This document shows, one piece after another, positions 48,241-56,350 of a stretch of 64,000 nt of DNA. The stretch is taken from the NCBI RefSeq assembly GCF_003987555.1, contig NZ_NGJW01000003.1, forward strand, positions 1-64,000. The letters run 5' to 3'. The DNA comes from Vagococcus lutrae. GTDB lineage: Bacteria > Bacillota > Bacilli > Lactobacillales > Vagococcaceae. The stretch's first letter is position 1. Each line of letters opens with the position of its first letter. The notes under the pieces are model-generated. The model was given only the letters and a program-made list of their open reading frames with translations, had not been told where the DNA came from and ran no database searches. The position numbers were made by a program, and so were the translations under genes.

Positions 48241-49903
48241 TTTTGTAGAATTACGAGCTAGAGAACGAGCGTTTCAATTACTAGATAAACATGAAGGAAA
48301 AGAAATATTGGACCCATTTTATCGTGTGAAGTCACCTCATCTGGAACCACAAGGAATTGTTCCTTCATTTGATGATGGTGTGGTACTTGTTAGAGGTAAA
48401 ATGCAAGATAAAGACGTCTTAATCGTAAGTATCGAGGGAAAATTCCAAGGAGGCGGTATCGGGGAAGTTGCCGGTGCCAAAATTGCGATGGCCTTAGAGA
48501 TGGCTCTTGAAGAAAATAAAGAAGGTCATCCAGTGTATCCTGTAATTATTCTAGATACTGGTGGTGTTCGTCTACAAGAAGCGAATTATGGCTTACTATC
48601 TATTTCTGAAATTGGAAATATGATTGTAGCGCTTAAAAAATATGTCCCTGTTATCGGACTTGTCCCTGGACTGGTAGGTTCATTTGGTGGTATGAGTATT
48701 ACGTCTGCACTAATGTCATACTTGATTGCTACAAATAAGGCTCGTGTTGGTTTAAATGGACCAGAAGTGATTGAACAAGAAGCGGGTGTCAGAGAGTTTG
48801 ATGCAAGTGATAAGGCGCTCATTTGGGATACAATTGGGGCAAGACAACGCGTGGCGACAGGTGTCATTGATGAATTACTTAAAGATGATGTAGAAGTGAT
48901 TCGTGAAGCCATCATTACGGCTATCGTAAATAAAAAAGATAGTAAACGTACAGAAAAAGCTAATTTCTTCTTAAACTACTTATCACAAATGGATGCTTCT
49001 GAAAAATTAACACCTGAAAAATATATAGCAGATTATGAGGCTAATAAAGAGAAAGAGTTTAAAGTGAAAGAAGCTTATGAAGGGGATCAACGTTTAAATA
49101 ATACTCGTGGATATAAATGGTTCGCTGGATTGACAGGAATGAAACAACCAACGTCAGATTTTCCAACAGTTTTATCTAAAACAGTTGAAATTAACAAGCG
49201 TCCTATGACTTTTGTCACTATTACAACAAACGATAACAATCGTTTCTACCGTGTGAGAAATGGCGAAGCAGGTCTAGTGGAAGGCTTTGTTGTATCAAAA
49301 GTGTTAGAACAAGTGATAGCAGAAGATAAAGATAAGAAAGAAAAACGACCAATCATTGCAATTATAGACGTACCAAGTCAAGCTTATGGTTATAATGAAG
49401 AGCTTATCGGTATCCACATGGCATTAGCATCAAGTGCTGAGTTTTATGCACGTGCTCGCCAAGCTGGACATCCTGTTGTCGGATTAATTGTCGGAAATGC
49501 TATTTCAGGTGCTTTCTTAGCACATGGTTTACAATGCAACCGATTGATTGCTCTAAATGACGAGCAAATTAATGTTCAAGCAATGTCGAAAGAAAGTGCA
49601 GCACGTGTGACCAATAGAACCTTGGAAGAGGTTGAAGAAGCTACTAAGAAAATTCCAGCAATGGCTTATGACATTAAGAACTTTGAAAAACTTGGAGCAC
49701 TTTTTGCTTTGGTTGATGGCATTGAAGCAGATCGCGTATCTGAAACAGATGTTGAAAAAATGCAAGATGTCATGTTAAAAGCGATTGCTAGTACCGAGAA
49801 TGCACCAGCAGATTTATCATTCCGTTATGAAACGGAACAAGCTAAATCATATGGCCGTGTTGCAACACGCCAAGTACGTGAAATGATTAGAGAACAATGG
49901 TAA
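48227..49903 (+). CDS. mdcDE: Fused malonate decarboxylase beta-gamma subunit (MdcD-MdcE)
   Basis: A single 558-residue chain. Residues 1 to about 285 match MdcD (FQGGGIGEVAGAKIAMALEMA, ILDTGGVRLQEANYGL, GLVPGLVGSFGGMS), and about 300-558 match MdcE (FAGLTGMKQP, IIDVPSQAYGYNEELIGIHMALASSAEFYA, GLIVGNAISGAFLAHGLQ). Both are crotonase-fold carboxyltransferase-like halves. Together they decarboxylate malonyl-ACP to acetyl-ACP without biotin. In Klebsiella and Pseudomonas the two are separate genes; the open frame here is continuous, with no stop between the halves. Confidence 0.94.
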   Translation: MLRNSFVELRARERAFQLLDKHEGKEILDPFYRVKSPHLEPQGIVPSFDDGVVLVRGKMQDKDVLIVSIEGKFQGGGIGEVAGAKIAMALEMALEENKEGHPVYPVIILDTGGVRLQEANYGLLSISEIGNMIVALKKYVPVIGLVPGLVGSFGGMSITSALMSYLIATNKARVGLNGPEVIEQEAGVREFDASDKALIWDTIGARQRVATGVIDELLKDDVEVIREAIITAIVNKKDSKRTEKANFFLNYLSQMDASEKLTPEKYIADYEANKEKEFKVKEAYEGDQRLNNTRGYKWFAGLTGMKQPTSDFPTVLSKTVEINKRPMTFVTITTNDNNRFYRVRNGEAGLVEGFVVSKVLEQVIAEDKDKKEKRPIIAIIDVPSQAYGYNEELIGIHMALASSAEFYARARQAGHPVVGLIVGNAISGAFLAHGLQCNRLIALNDEQINVQAMSKESAARVTNRTLEEVEEATKKIPAMAYDIKNFEKLGALFALVDGIEADRVSETDVEKMQDVMLKAIASTENAPADLSFRYETEQAKSYGRVATRQVREMIREQW

Positions 49904-50517
49904 AAATAAACATTCAACCACATGACCTCGTTGTATTTGCAAGTACAGCGTTGGTCATCCATGAAGAAACACCTGATTGGGTCGCAGCTTTGTTAAACAA
50001 GCCGCGACTCACTGCTGTTTGTCGTCGAGCCTCTTTGCATGACGAACTATTGCCTATCGGTTTACGAGGGAAAGATAGGAGTCAACGATTTGCATGTTGG
50101 GTACCTGTTAAAGCAGTCGAGCAACATATTCAACCATTTGAGTTGTTAGACACACACTTTCAAAAGAATATTTGCAGTCATCATCAGCATTATTTTGTCG
50201 TGCAACACTATCAGGCTATTTATCCATTTCTATGCGAAAATCATATTGGAATAGGAGGAAGTTTAGGGTTTGAATTAGCGACAGGTATTTGTACTGTTAA
50301 AGAAACAAGCGATTTAGATTTGATTTGGTATGCAGATGAACCGTTTAGTCAATCAGAAGCTAAAACGATGCTTACTAATTTAAGTTTTAAAAATGAAATC
50401 CCTGATTGCCAAGTGATAACTTCTAAAGGTGGTTTTTCATTGAAAGAATATGCCACATCCGAAACCTTTTTGATGAAGACGATACAAGGTCCGATATTGA
50501 CAAAAGAAGGATGGTAA
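49897..50517 (+). CDS. mdcG: Phosphoribosyl-dephospho-CoA transferase MdcG (holo-ACP synthase)
   Basis: A 206-residue nucleotidyltransferase that attaches the prosthetic group to MdcC. The GGSLGFELATGICTVKETSDLDLIW region (about residues 126-150) holds the catalytic G-S and D-x-D pair of this fold, the two Asp being in SDLDLI. It overlaps mdcDE by 7 nt and ends just before a terminator. Confidence 0.92.
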   Translation: MVKINIQPHDLVVFASTALVIHEETPDWVAALLNKPRLTAVCRRASLHDELLPIGLRGKDRSQRFACWVPVKAVEQHIQPFELLDTHFQKNICSHHQHYFVVQHYQAIYPFLCENHIGIGGSLGFELATGICTVKETSDLDLIWYADEPFSQSEAKTMLTNLSFKNEIPDCQVITSKGGFSLKEYATSETFLMKTIQGPILTKEGW

Positions 50518-50549
50518 AAAAGCCGTGCAAATTATTGCGCGGCTTTTTT
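50516..50549. terminator. Bidirectional terminator between mdcG and mdcB
   Basis: AAAAAGCCGTGCAA pairs with 50535-50549 around an ATTA loop (one wobble), with A- and T-runs on the two sides, between convergent genes. Confidence 0.9.
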
Positions 50550-51462
50550 ATATAAATGAATGGGTTAGACAGCTTTCCAAATCATCTAAAAAAATGACGA
50601 GAGCGAGCAGATCAGCTGAGCCACCAGGACTAAGAGAACGTTTCACACATGCTTCATTAAAAGATTCTATACGCTCAATTAAGATTGCTTCATCAATGAT
50701 ATCAGTATCTTCTAATAAACAAGTAGCGTAATGTTGAATCCATGTTAATCCGTCAAAGCCACCACGATGCAAAATATTGCTATCTTCCAACCGACTCATT
50801 AAAAATAATAATGTAAGTAAATTTTGATATGTATCCGAATCATTTGGTATTGCTTGTCGAAAGGGTAGCACTTCTTTAAAGAGAATATCGTAACCTGATA
50901 GAGCGACTCCTCGAATTCCACTAATACCATGCTCAATATAGAGTTTTTCTCCATTTGATAAAGCGGCACCTTTTCTTTTTTTCTCTATTATTTTTTTAAA
51001 ATCATTTTGCATGTCTTCTTCAATCATTTCTTTTATATAGTTTGAAATGATATGCCAATCTTCTTGAGTTAAGGTTAAACAAACTAAGTATTTTTTTTGG
51101 CTTAAATAATAGGTAATAGCACCAATCATCAATCCAAATGAAAAAATAGCTCCCTTATGTGTATTGATACCATTAGTCGCTGCTAGCATTTCGTTTTCGG
51201 CAGCTAAGCCTAATTTTCTAACTGATTTAAATAGTTTAGGTAAAGGCTTTTTTGATTGATAGGAGAGCATTGCTGTCTGATAAAAATAATCATACAAAGC
51301 ATCTGCACTTTTTAAAAAGAGCGCATAATCCATATCGTCATGTGCGCCAGTATCATATTTATCAACTAAGCCAGGCTTAGGTGCTAGTGAGACTTCTTTT
51401 TTTAATGATGCCACAGCAATTTTGGCAATTCGTTTTGCTAATAAAGTTTGATGTTTAACCAT
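50548..51462 (-). CDS. mdcB: Triphosphoribosyl-dephospho-CoA synthase MdcB (CitG family)
   Basis: Makes the precursor of the carrier-protein prosthetic group from ATP and dephospho-CoA. The 304-residue all-helical protein has the family signature EVSLAPKPGLVDKYDTGAHDDMDY (about residues 19-42), TNGINTHKGAIFSFG (about 93-107) and the C-terminal SPGGSADLLA. Placed on the opposite strand, convergent with mdcG, which completes the mdc set. AAGGAG lies 7 nt before the ATG. CitG is the alternative name for the citrate-lyase homologue, but context favours MdcB. Confidence 0.9.
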   Translation of the reverse strand: MVKHQTLLAKRIAKIAVASLKKEVSLAPKPGLVDKYDTGAHDDMDYALFLKSADALYDYFYQTAMLSYQSKKPLPKLFKSVRKLGLAAENEMLAATNGINTHKGAIFSFGLMIGAITYYLSQKKYLVCLTLTQEDWHIISNYIKEMIEEDMQNDFKKIIEKKRKGAALSNGEKLYIEHGISGIRGVALSGYDILFKEVLPFRQAIPNDSDTYQNLLTLLFLMSRLEDSNILHRGGFDGLTWIQHYATCLLEDTDIIDEAILIERIESFNEACVKRSLSPGGSADLLALVIFLDDLESCLTHSFI

Positions 51463-51484
51463 GATAGACTCCTTATATGTAATG

Positions 51485-51515
51485 AAAAAAGGTAAGCTTA
51501 ACGCTTACCTTTTTT
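51485..51515 (-). terminator. Terminator between the NCS2 permease and mdcB
   Basis: A 13-bp stem, AAAAAAGGTAAGC and its complement, with a T-run on the minus strand after the permease stop. Only about 20 nt separate it from the mdcB ribosome-binding site, so mdcB may depend on read-through. Confidence 0.85.
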
Positions 51516-51518
51516 AAA

Positions 51519-52799
51519 TTAAGATGCAATAGGGTGTTTTTTCATTGCAATTTGTTCTAAAATTATCGCGATAATCGTTCCTACAATTAAACCATTACTA
51601 AAAATAGCTGTTAAAACTGCTGGAAAACCGTCAAAGGCAGTTTTAGGTAAGAACATAATACCAATACCTACAAACCAGCTAACAGCAATATTGAAGTTCG
51701 TTTTAACAGTAGCTGGTGCGTTTTTAATTTGATCCATGGCAATCGTAATCGTACCTAAACCAAAAGTAGGAACGAGTGCAGCATATCCAACAGCGGTTGG
51801 TAGAGCGGCGAAAAATGATGTGAGAACAGGGGATAGACTAATTAAAATAATAAGAATGTTACCTAATATAAAAGGCTTTTTATCTGTCCCTTTTGTTTGT
51901 TCAATGAATGAAGCAGAGCCAGAAATTGGCACAGGAGGGATACTACTGAAAACACCTGCTAACATGTGCATTAGACCTGCTACAAATGATGCTTGAGACA
52001 AACGATTTGTTGGCTGTTCTCCTAGTTTAACAAAGACTAATTCTACCGCTTTGATACTAGCAAGTAAATTAGTTAAAAGCAATAGGGTTAAGAATAATGT
52101 ACTAATAATCATACTACCATCAAATATCGGCATGCCGAAAGGAAATAGTTTTGGTAAAGCAAAGATACTGTCGACTTTTGCAACAGAAGGTGCTAAATTA
52201 AAGAGCTTAAACAATGTCCAACCGACTAATACAGAAATAAGTGTTGCATACATTTTTAAAGAGGGAATCGACATACAAATAAATGCAATAGCGATTGTCA
52301 CAAGAGATAAGATCACGACGCTTAGATTGATAGAAGGATGGTCGGCGGTAATGCCTGCTAAACTGGTTAAAAATGCTCCTGAGAGTTGAACAACAAGTAA
52401 AATCAGGTAAATACCAATAACAGTTGGGGTAAATAACGCTGAAATTTTATCAACCAGTTTGAAAACAACAAACAAAATAAAGATAATACCGCTTAAGATA
52501 AAACTAAAACTTAATACTTGTAGAGTTTTGGTCATAGAACCAAACATTAAAGGTCCGATACCAGCATATAAAGTGTAAACACCCCACCAAACCCCCGCAG
52601 GTCCTTCTTGTATTGGTAAATGGTGTCCAGCAATCGCTTGTAAAATCCCTGCGATACCTAGTGTTAATAGTGTACGACTAACAAATTCCATTGCATCATG
52701 TTGATCGAGACCTAGCGTAGCGGCTACGGCAACAGGAATAACAATGCTTCCCATTAAAATAAAAATCATCCACTGAAATGAGGATAGTATTTTTTTCAT
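51519..52799 (-). CDS. NCS2-family permease (uracil/xanthine type or malonate candidate)
   Basis: A 426-residue carrier with about 12-14 hydrophobic helices. It carries the NCS2 pattern (GIAGILQAIAGHHLPIQEGPAGVWWGVYT near residues 48-76 and a later FSSIPPVPISGSASFIEQTKG near 270-290). The nearest well-known relatives are nucleobase permeases. No nucleobase gene or purine riboswitch is nearby, and no MdcF or MadLM malonate carrier occurs in the mdc locus. Malonate uptake is therefore a reasonable guess, but only from position. AAGGAG lies 9-14 nt before the ATG. Confidence 0.82.
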   Translation of the reverse strand: MKKILSSFQWMIFILMGSIVIPVAVAATLGLDQHDAMEFVSRTLLTLGIAGILQAIAGHHLPIQEGPAGVWWGVYTLYAGIGPLMFGSMTKTLQVLSFSFILSGIIFILFVVFKLVDKISALFTPTVIGIYLILLVVQLSGAFLTSLAGITADHPSINLSVVILSLVTIAIAFICMSIPSLKMYATLISVLVGWTLFKLFNLAPSVAKVDSIFALPKLFPFGMPIFDGSMIISTLFLTLLLLTNLLASIKAVELVFVKLGEQPTNRLSQASFVAGLMHMLAGVFSSIPPVPISGSASFIEQTKGTDKKPFILGNILIILISLSPVLTSFFAALPTAVGYAALVPTFGLGTITIAMDQIKNAPATVKTNFNIAVSWFVGIGIMFLPKTAFDGFPAVLTAIFSNGLIVGTIIAIILEQIAMKKHPIAS

Positions 52800-52830
52800 T
52801 ATTTACGACACTCCTTATTTAATCAAATAA

Positions 52831-52869
52831 AGTCATACCCTGTTCATTTTATTAGAAAAGGATATGACT
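52831..52869 (-). terminator. Hairpin between the M42 peptidase and the NCS2 permease
   Basis: AGTCATACCC and GGATATGACT pair imperfectly (8-9 bp) with a long loop. On the minus strand it is followed by TTTATTTGATT, so it is a weak terminator or attenuator. Confidence 0.45.
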
Positions 52870-52889
52870 CAGGTAACTAAAATTGTAAA

Positions 52890-53987
52890 TTAGATAAAGG
52901 AAATTTTAGCATTTTCATTATCTTTGACGACAGCTTCAACAATGTTGTAGACGTCGACAGCGTCATTTAAGCTCATTAATTCAACTGGTGAATGAGAGTA
53001 ACGACGAGGAACTGCTAATGTTGCAACTGGAATACCACCATTTGCGTGAGTTAAAGCAGCTGAATCTGTTGTATAACCACCACTAACAATCGCTACTTCT
53101 TGTAATGAAACATCTAGTTTATCTGCTTTTTCTTCAATAATACGACGAACTGCTGGATGGATAAAGCTGAAGAATCGAATACCAACACCATCGGCTACTG
53201 AAAGACCAGGTCCTTGATTTAAACGGATTGGTAATTCAACTTCAGTGTTGACATCAGGCGTATCTCCACATGGGATAGTATCAAGTGCGATAGCGTAATC
53301 TGCAGGAACTCTGAAAGCAGCAGTTTCAGCACCATAAAGACCAACTTCTTCTTGTACGGTAAAGACGCCGTATAAAGTACCCGCAAAATCTTCAGCTTTA
53401 ATATTTTTAAATAATTCTAAGACGATTGAGCAGCATAAGCGGTCATCGATAGCTTTTGTTGCGATAAAGTCTTTATTGTGCATCTCCATGAAGTCACTTG
53501 TCCAAATAATTTGGTCGCCAATACGAATACCAGCTGCTTCTACTTCTTCGCGAGAGAACATGGCAACGTCAACATAGCATTGACTAGCAGGTTTAACGGT
53601 AGAAGCTTCTTGTGGAGATTGTAAGTGTCCAGGTTTATTACCAATAACACCAGGGATGTTGTTTTTACCAACCATTACTTTACGTCCAGGTAATAGATTA
53701 TCTGGAACACCGCCAATTTTTTCAAATAGGATAAAGCCGTTTGGTAAAATATTTTTAACGACTAATCCAATCTCATCGGTATGCGCGGCAAGCATGACGT
53801 TAGGTCCTTCTTTATGTCCTTTTTTAACGGCAATAATATTTCCTTTTACGTCGACACTTACTTCATCAGCAAAAGGCTCAATTTGACTAAGGATTTCCTT
53901 GATAACAAGTTGTTCTTGACCAGAACCTCCATTAATTTGGCTGAGCGTTTTCAACTGATTGCGTAACTTTTCTTTCATTTTATTCAC
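52890..53987 (-). CDS. M42-family aminopeptidase/deblocking peptidase
   Basis: A 365-residue cobalt/zinc aminopeptidase of the M42 (PepA/FrvX) family. Metal and catalytic residues are all visible: MLAAHTDEIG (His-Asp, about residue 68), KAIDDRLCC (bridging Asp, about 180), VQEEVGLYGAE (catalytic Glu pair, about 213), ALDTIPCGDTPD and the final His in PRRYSHSPVEL (about 323). Likely removes N-terminal residues from imported peptides. GAAAGGGTG precedes the ATG. It heads the M42-permease-mdcB series on the minus strand. Confidence 0.92.
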   Translation of the reverse strand: MNKMKEKLRNQLKTLSQINGGSGQEQLVIKEILSQIEPFADEVSVDVKGNIIAVKKGHKEGPNVMLAAHTDEIGLVVKNILPNGFILFEKIGGVPDNLLPGRKVMVGKNNIPGVIGNKPGHLQSPQEASTVKPASQCYVDVAMFSREEVEAAGIRIGDQIIWTSDFMEMHNKDFIATKAIDDRLCCSIVLELFKNIKAEDFAGTLYGVFTVQEEVGLYGAETAAFRVPADYAIALDTIPCGDTPDVNTEVELPIRLNQGPGLSVADGVGIRFFSFIHPAVRRIIEEKADKLDVSLQEVAIVSGGYTTDSAALTHANGGIPVATLAVPRRYSHSPVELMSLNDAVDVYNIVEAVVKDNENAKISFI

Positions 53988-54078
53988 CCTTTCTTATTTG
54001 TTCATATAAAGTATACAAAAGAACGAAAAGGAAATAAAATAGCTAATTAGCACGATTTGATAACTAAAAGGTTATGAA

Positions 54079-54108
54079 TAAAAAAAGAGCAGACCGCGTC
54101 TGCTCAAC
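54079..54108 (-). terminator. Terminator after mscS
   Basis: GAGCAGAC and GTCTGCTC pair around a 3-nt loop and are followed on the minus strand by seven T. Confidence 0.92.
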
Positions 54109-54134
54109 AAAGTAAGTGTTTTCAAGGGATACCT

Positions 54135-55031
54135 TTATTTAGGTGTTAGAATAAGTGGCGTTTGAGGCACAGCAATGCCATTTTCAGATAATTTCGTTAA
54201 ATAAGCCTCTAAAAACTCCGATTGAATTTTGATTTGGGAGCCATTTCGCGTGTACATAATAATTTTTAAAGCAAGGTTGCCATTTCCTAAATCTATCAAA
54301 CCAACAATTTCCGGTGGCGTCTTAATATCTGGATAAAGAGGTACCATGACTTCGTTAACATCTGTGATAAGTTGCTTCATATACTCGATATTCGTATCCG
54401 GTGCAACGCGTAGTTGAATTGCAACAAGTCGGTTTGCTTTAGAAAGATTACTGATAACGAGTATCGTACGATTTGGTATAAAATGAATAGCACCGTCAAC
54501 ACCTTTGATTTGTGTCGTACGTAAACCAACACTCTGAACAGTTCCTTGAAAGGCATCGATTTCAACAAAATCTCCGACTTCGATTTGCTTTTCTAAAATA
54601 ATAAAAAAACCTGTAATAAAATCGTTAATAAAGCCTTGTGCACCTAACCCTATCGCTACCCCCGCAATACCTGCTCCAGCTAGTAAAGAAGAAACTGGGA
54701 TACCAATAATAGATAGTAATGCGTAGGCGTATATGAAGAAAAGTGTATATTGAAAAACATTACTGACTAATGAATAAAGTGTTTGAACTCGGTTTTCACT
54801 GTAATTATCTTTTTGTTTATATTTTTCAAAAGAATTTCGAATGATTTTATTGCCAACACGATAAAAAAGTCCTAATACTAGTGACGCGATAATAATTGAA
54901 AATAGTTTATTTAGCAGTAAAGAAAAAACATGGTCCCAATTAATAGAACGCCAATATCGGGCGAAAGCATTTAATTGTTTTGTGGTTTCCGCTGCGATAG
55001 GTAAATCGCCAGTTGTCGAAGTAGTTTCCAT
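54135..55031 (-). CDS. mscS: Small-conductance mechanosensitive channel (MscS family)
   Basis: A 298-residue channel. Three membrane helices are followed by the pore-lining TM3 with the Gly/Ala pattern LLAGAGIAGVAIGLGAQGFINDFITGFFIILEKQ (split over about 125-158), then a beta domain (VGDFVEIDAFQGTVQSVGLRTT) and a C-terminal mixed domain. It releases solutes during hypo-osmotic shock. The ATG at 55031 is 9 nt after AAGGA; the ATG at 55040 abuts that site and is not used. Divergent from the DUF948 gene. Confidence 0.94.
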   Translation of the reverse strand: METTSTTGDLPIAAETTKQLNAFARYWRSINWDHVFSLLLNKLFSIIIASLVLGLFYRVGNKIIRNSFEKYKQKDNYSENRVQTLYSLVSNVFQYTLFFIYAYALLSIIGIPVSSLLAGAGIAGVAIGLGAQGFINDFITGFFIILEKQIEVGDFVEIDAFQGTVQSVGLRTTQIKGVDGAIHFIPNRTILVISNLSKANRLVAIQLRVAPDTNIEYMKQLITDVNEVMVPLYPDIKTPPEIVGLIDLGNGNLALKIIMYTRNGSQIKIQSEFLEAYLTKLSENGIAVPQTPLILTPK

Positions 55032-55094
55032 GTGATTCATTCCTTTCTATTATTTATTGTAACAGACTTTATTAGTCATAAAAAGGGAGATTAG

Positions 55095-55123
55095 TTGAGT
55101 AATTCATTTATCAATGATAAAAT
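55095..55123 (+). promoter_or_regulatory. Promoter of the DUF948-YtxH operon
   Basis: TTGAGT, a 17-nt spacer and TAAAAT, 36 nt before the ATG at 55160. Confidence 0.7.
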
Positions 55124-55159
55124 TATATTACACTAACGTTATAGAAATGAGGGATGTCA

Positions 55160-55600
55160 ATGTCAGGTACAGAAGTGGCAGCACTTATTGCGGCAATTGC
55201 TTTTGTCATCTTAGTATTGGTGATAGTGATTGCAACAGTTATGATACTGCCAAAAGTCAAGGTAACGATTGAAAAAACCAATCAAACTATTGACGAAGCT
55301 CAGTCGATACTAAAAGAAACAAATACGACGATTCAAGTTTTGACAAAAGATGTCAGCGTTTTAACGCATCAAGTGGAAGATTTGTTGCTAAGGAGTAACG
55401 AATTGTTAGAAGATGTGAATCATAAAGTAGCAACGATTGATCCTTTATTCAATGCCGCAGCTGAATTGGGAGAAAGTGTTTCTGACTTAAATCAATCTAG
55501 TCGAAATGCCGCAACAAAGCTAGGTGCAATTGGAACAAATGTGGCAAAAGCTTCAGTTATTTCAAGATTAACTAAAAATGCGTTAAATTTTATGAAATAG
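55160..55600 (+). CDS. DUF948 (YtxG-like) membrane-anchored protein
   Basis: A 146-residue protein with one N-terminal membrane helix (about residues 8-32) and a long amphipathic helical domain (TIEKTNQTIDEAQSIL... onward), the DUF948 pattern. It resembles Bacillus YtxG, a general-stress gene partner of YtxH. GAGGG lies 6 nt before the ATG; an ATG at 55154 is too close to that site. The next gene is YtxH-like, 26 nt downstream. Confidence 0.85.
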   Translation: MSGTEVAALIAAIAFVILVLVIVIATVMILPKVKVTIEKTNQTIDEAQSILKETNTTIQVLTKDVSVLTHQVEDLLLRSNELLEDVNHKVATIDPLFNAAAELGESVSDLNQSSRNAATKLGAIGTNVAKASVISRLTKNALNFMK

Positions 55601-55626
55601 TAATCACTTAGAGGAGGAAATATATT

Positions 55627-56238
55627 ATGGCAAAAAAATCAGACGGCTTTTTACTAGGAGCAATTATCGGTGGAGCAGCGGCAGCAGCGGCAGCTTTGTT
55701 ATTAGCACCAAAAGCAGGTAAAGAAACACGCGACGATTTAATGGACAAAGCAGATGAGTTGAAACAACGTGTACTTGATTATGCAGATTACGCTGTTGAA
55801 AAAGGACAAGATTTCACAGACATGGCCATTTCTAAAACAGAATCATCTGTTGATAAAGCTAAGCAAATGACGGATGAACAATTAAATAAATTCCGTAATC
55901 AAACAAACGACATGGCTCAAGATTTTAAGCAAAATATTTCCGATATTGATGTAGACTTAGATATTTCTGATAAATTTAAAGAAGTTGAAGATAAAACGTT
56001 AGACGGCATCGCTAACGCAGGTGATAGCATTGTTAAAGGAGCACATGCTATGGCTGATAAGGTTGAAGATGTGGTCGGAACTGTTGAGGATAAAGCTTTA
56101 GATAGTGCTGATAAAATGGAAGATATCGTTTTAGATGCAGAAGACGTAGCTGAGGACAAAGTAGATGATTTACAAGATAAAGCAGAAGAAGCTGCTGATG
56201 AAGTCATTGAAGCAACAGATGAAGACGAAGAAAAATAA
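55627..56238 (+). CDS. YtxH-like acidic stress protein
   Basis: A 203-residue protein with a YtxH N-terminus: a Gly/Ala-rich membrane helix (FLLGAIIGGAAAAAAALLLAP, given here in outline, residues 8-27) and then KAGKETRDDL. The rest, about 170 residues, is one long acidic helical region with heptad-like repeats rich in Asp, Lys, Ala and Glu, ending TDEDEEK, about twice the length of a standard YtxH. It resembles LEA-type stress proteins in composition. AGAGGAGG precedes the ATG. Confidence 0.85.
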   Translation: MAKKSDGFLLGAIIGGAAAAAAALLLAPKAGKETRDDLMDKADELKQRVLDYADYAVEKGQDFTDMAISKTESSVDKAKQMTDEQLNKFRNQTNDMAQDFKQNISDIDVDLDISDKFKEVEDKTLDGIANAGDSIVKGAHAMADKVEDVVGTVEDKALDSADKMEDIVLDAEDVAEDKVDDLQDKAEEAADEVIEATDEDEEK

Positions 56239-56247
56239 TAAATAAAA

Positions 56248-56275
56248 GGCGCTCGCTATTGAGCGTCTTTTTTTT
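56248..56275 (+). terminator. Terminator after the YtxH-like gene
   Basis: GGCGCTC pairs with GAGCGTC (one wobble) around a short loop and is followed by eight T. Confidence 0.85.
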
Positions 56276-56350
56276 GTAAAAAAAGTCCCTTTTTACATAA
56301 ATTTTGTGATAAAATTAAAGTGATAAAAAAAAGATAGGATGTGATATGAC

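Noticed and set aside
52051-52389. 112-codon open frame on the + strand inside the NCS2 permease gene
   Set aside because: A complementary-strand shadow of hydrophobic codons, without a start signal.
52800-52889. Purine riboswitch before the NCS2 permease
   Set aside because: The 90-nt gap holds an imperfect hairpin but none of the conserved purine-aptamer loop sequences.
56282-56350. Glycine riboswitch before gcvT
   Set aside because: Only about 70 nt separate the previous terminator from gcvT and no glycine-aptamer consensus is visible.
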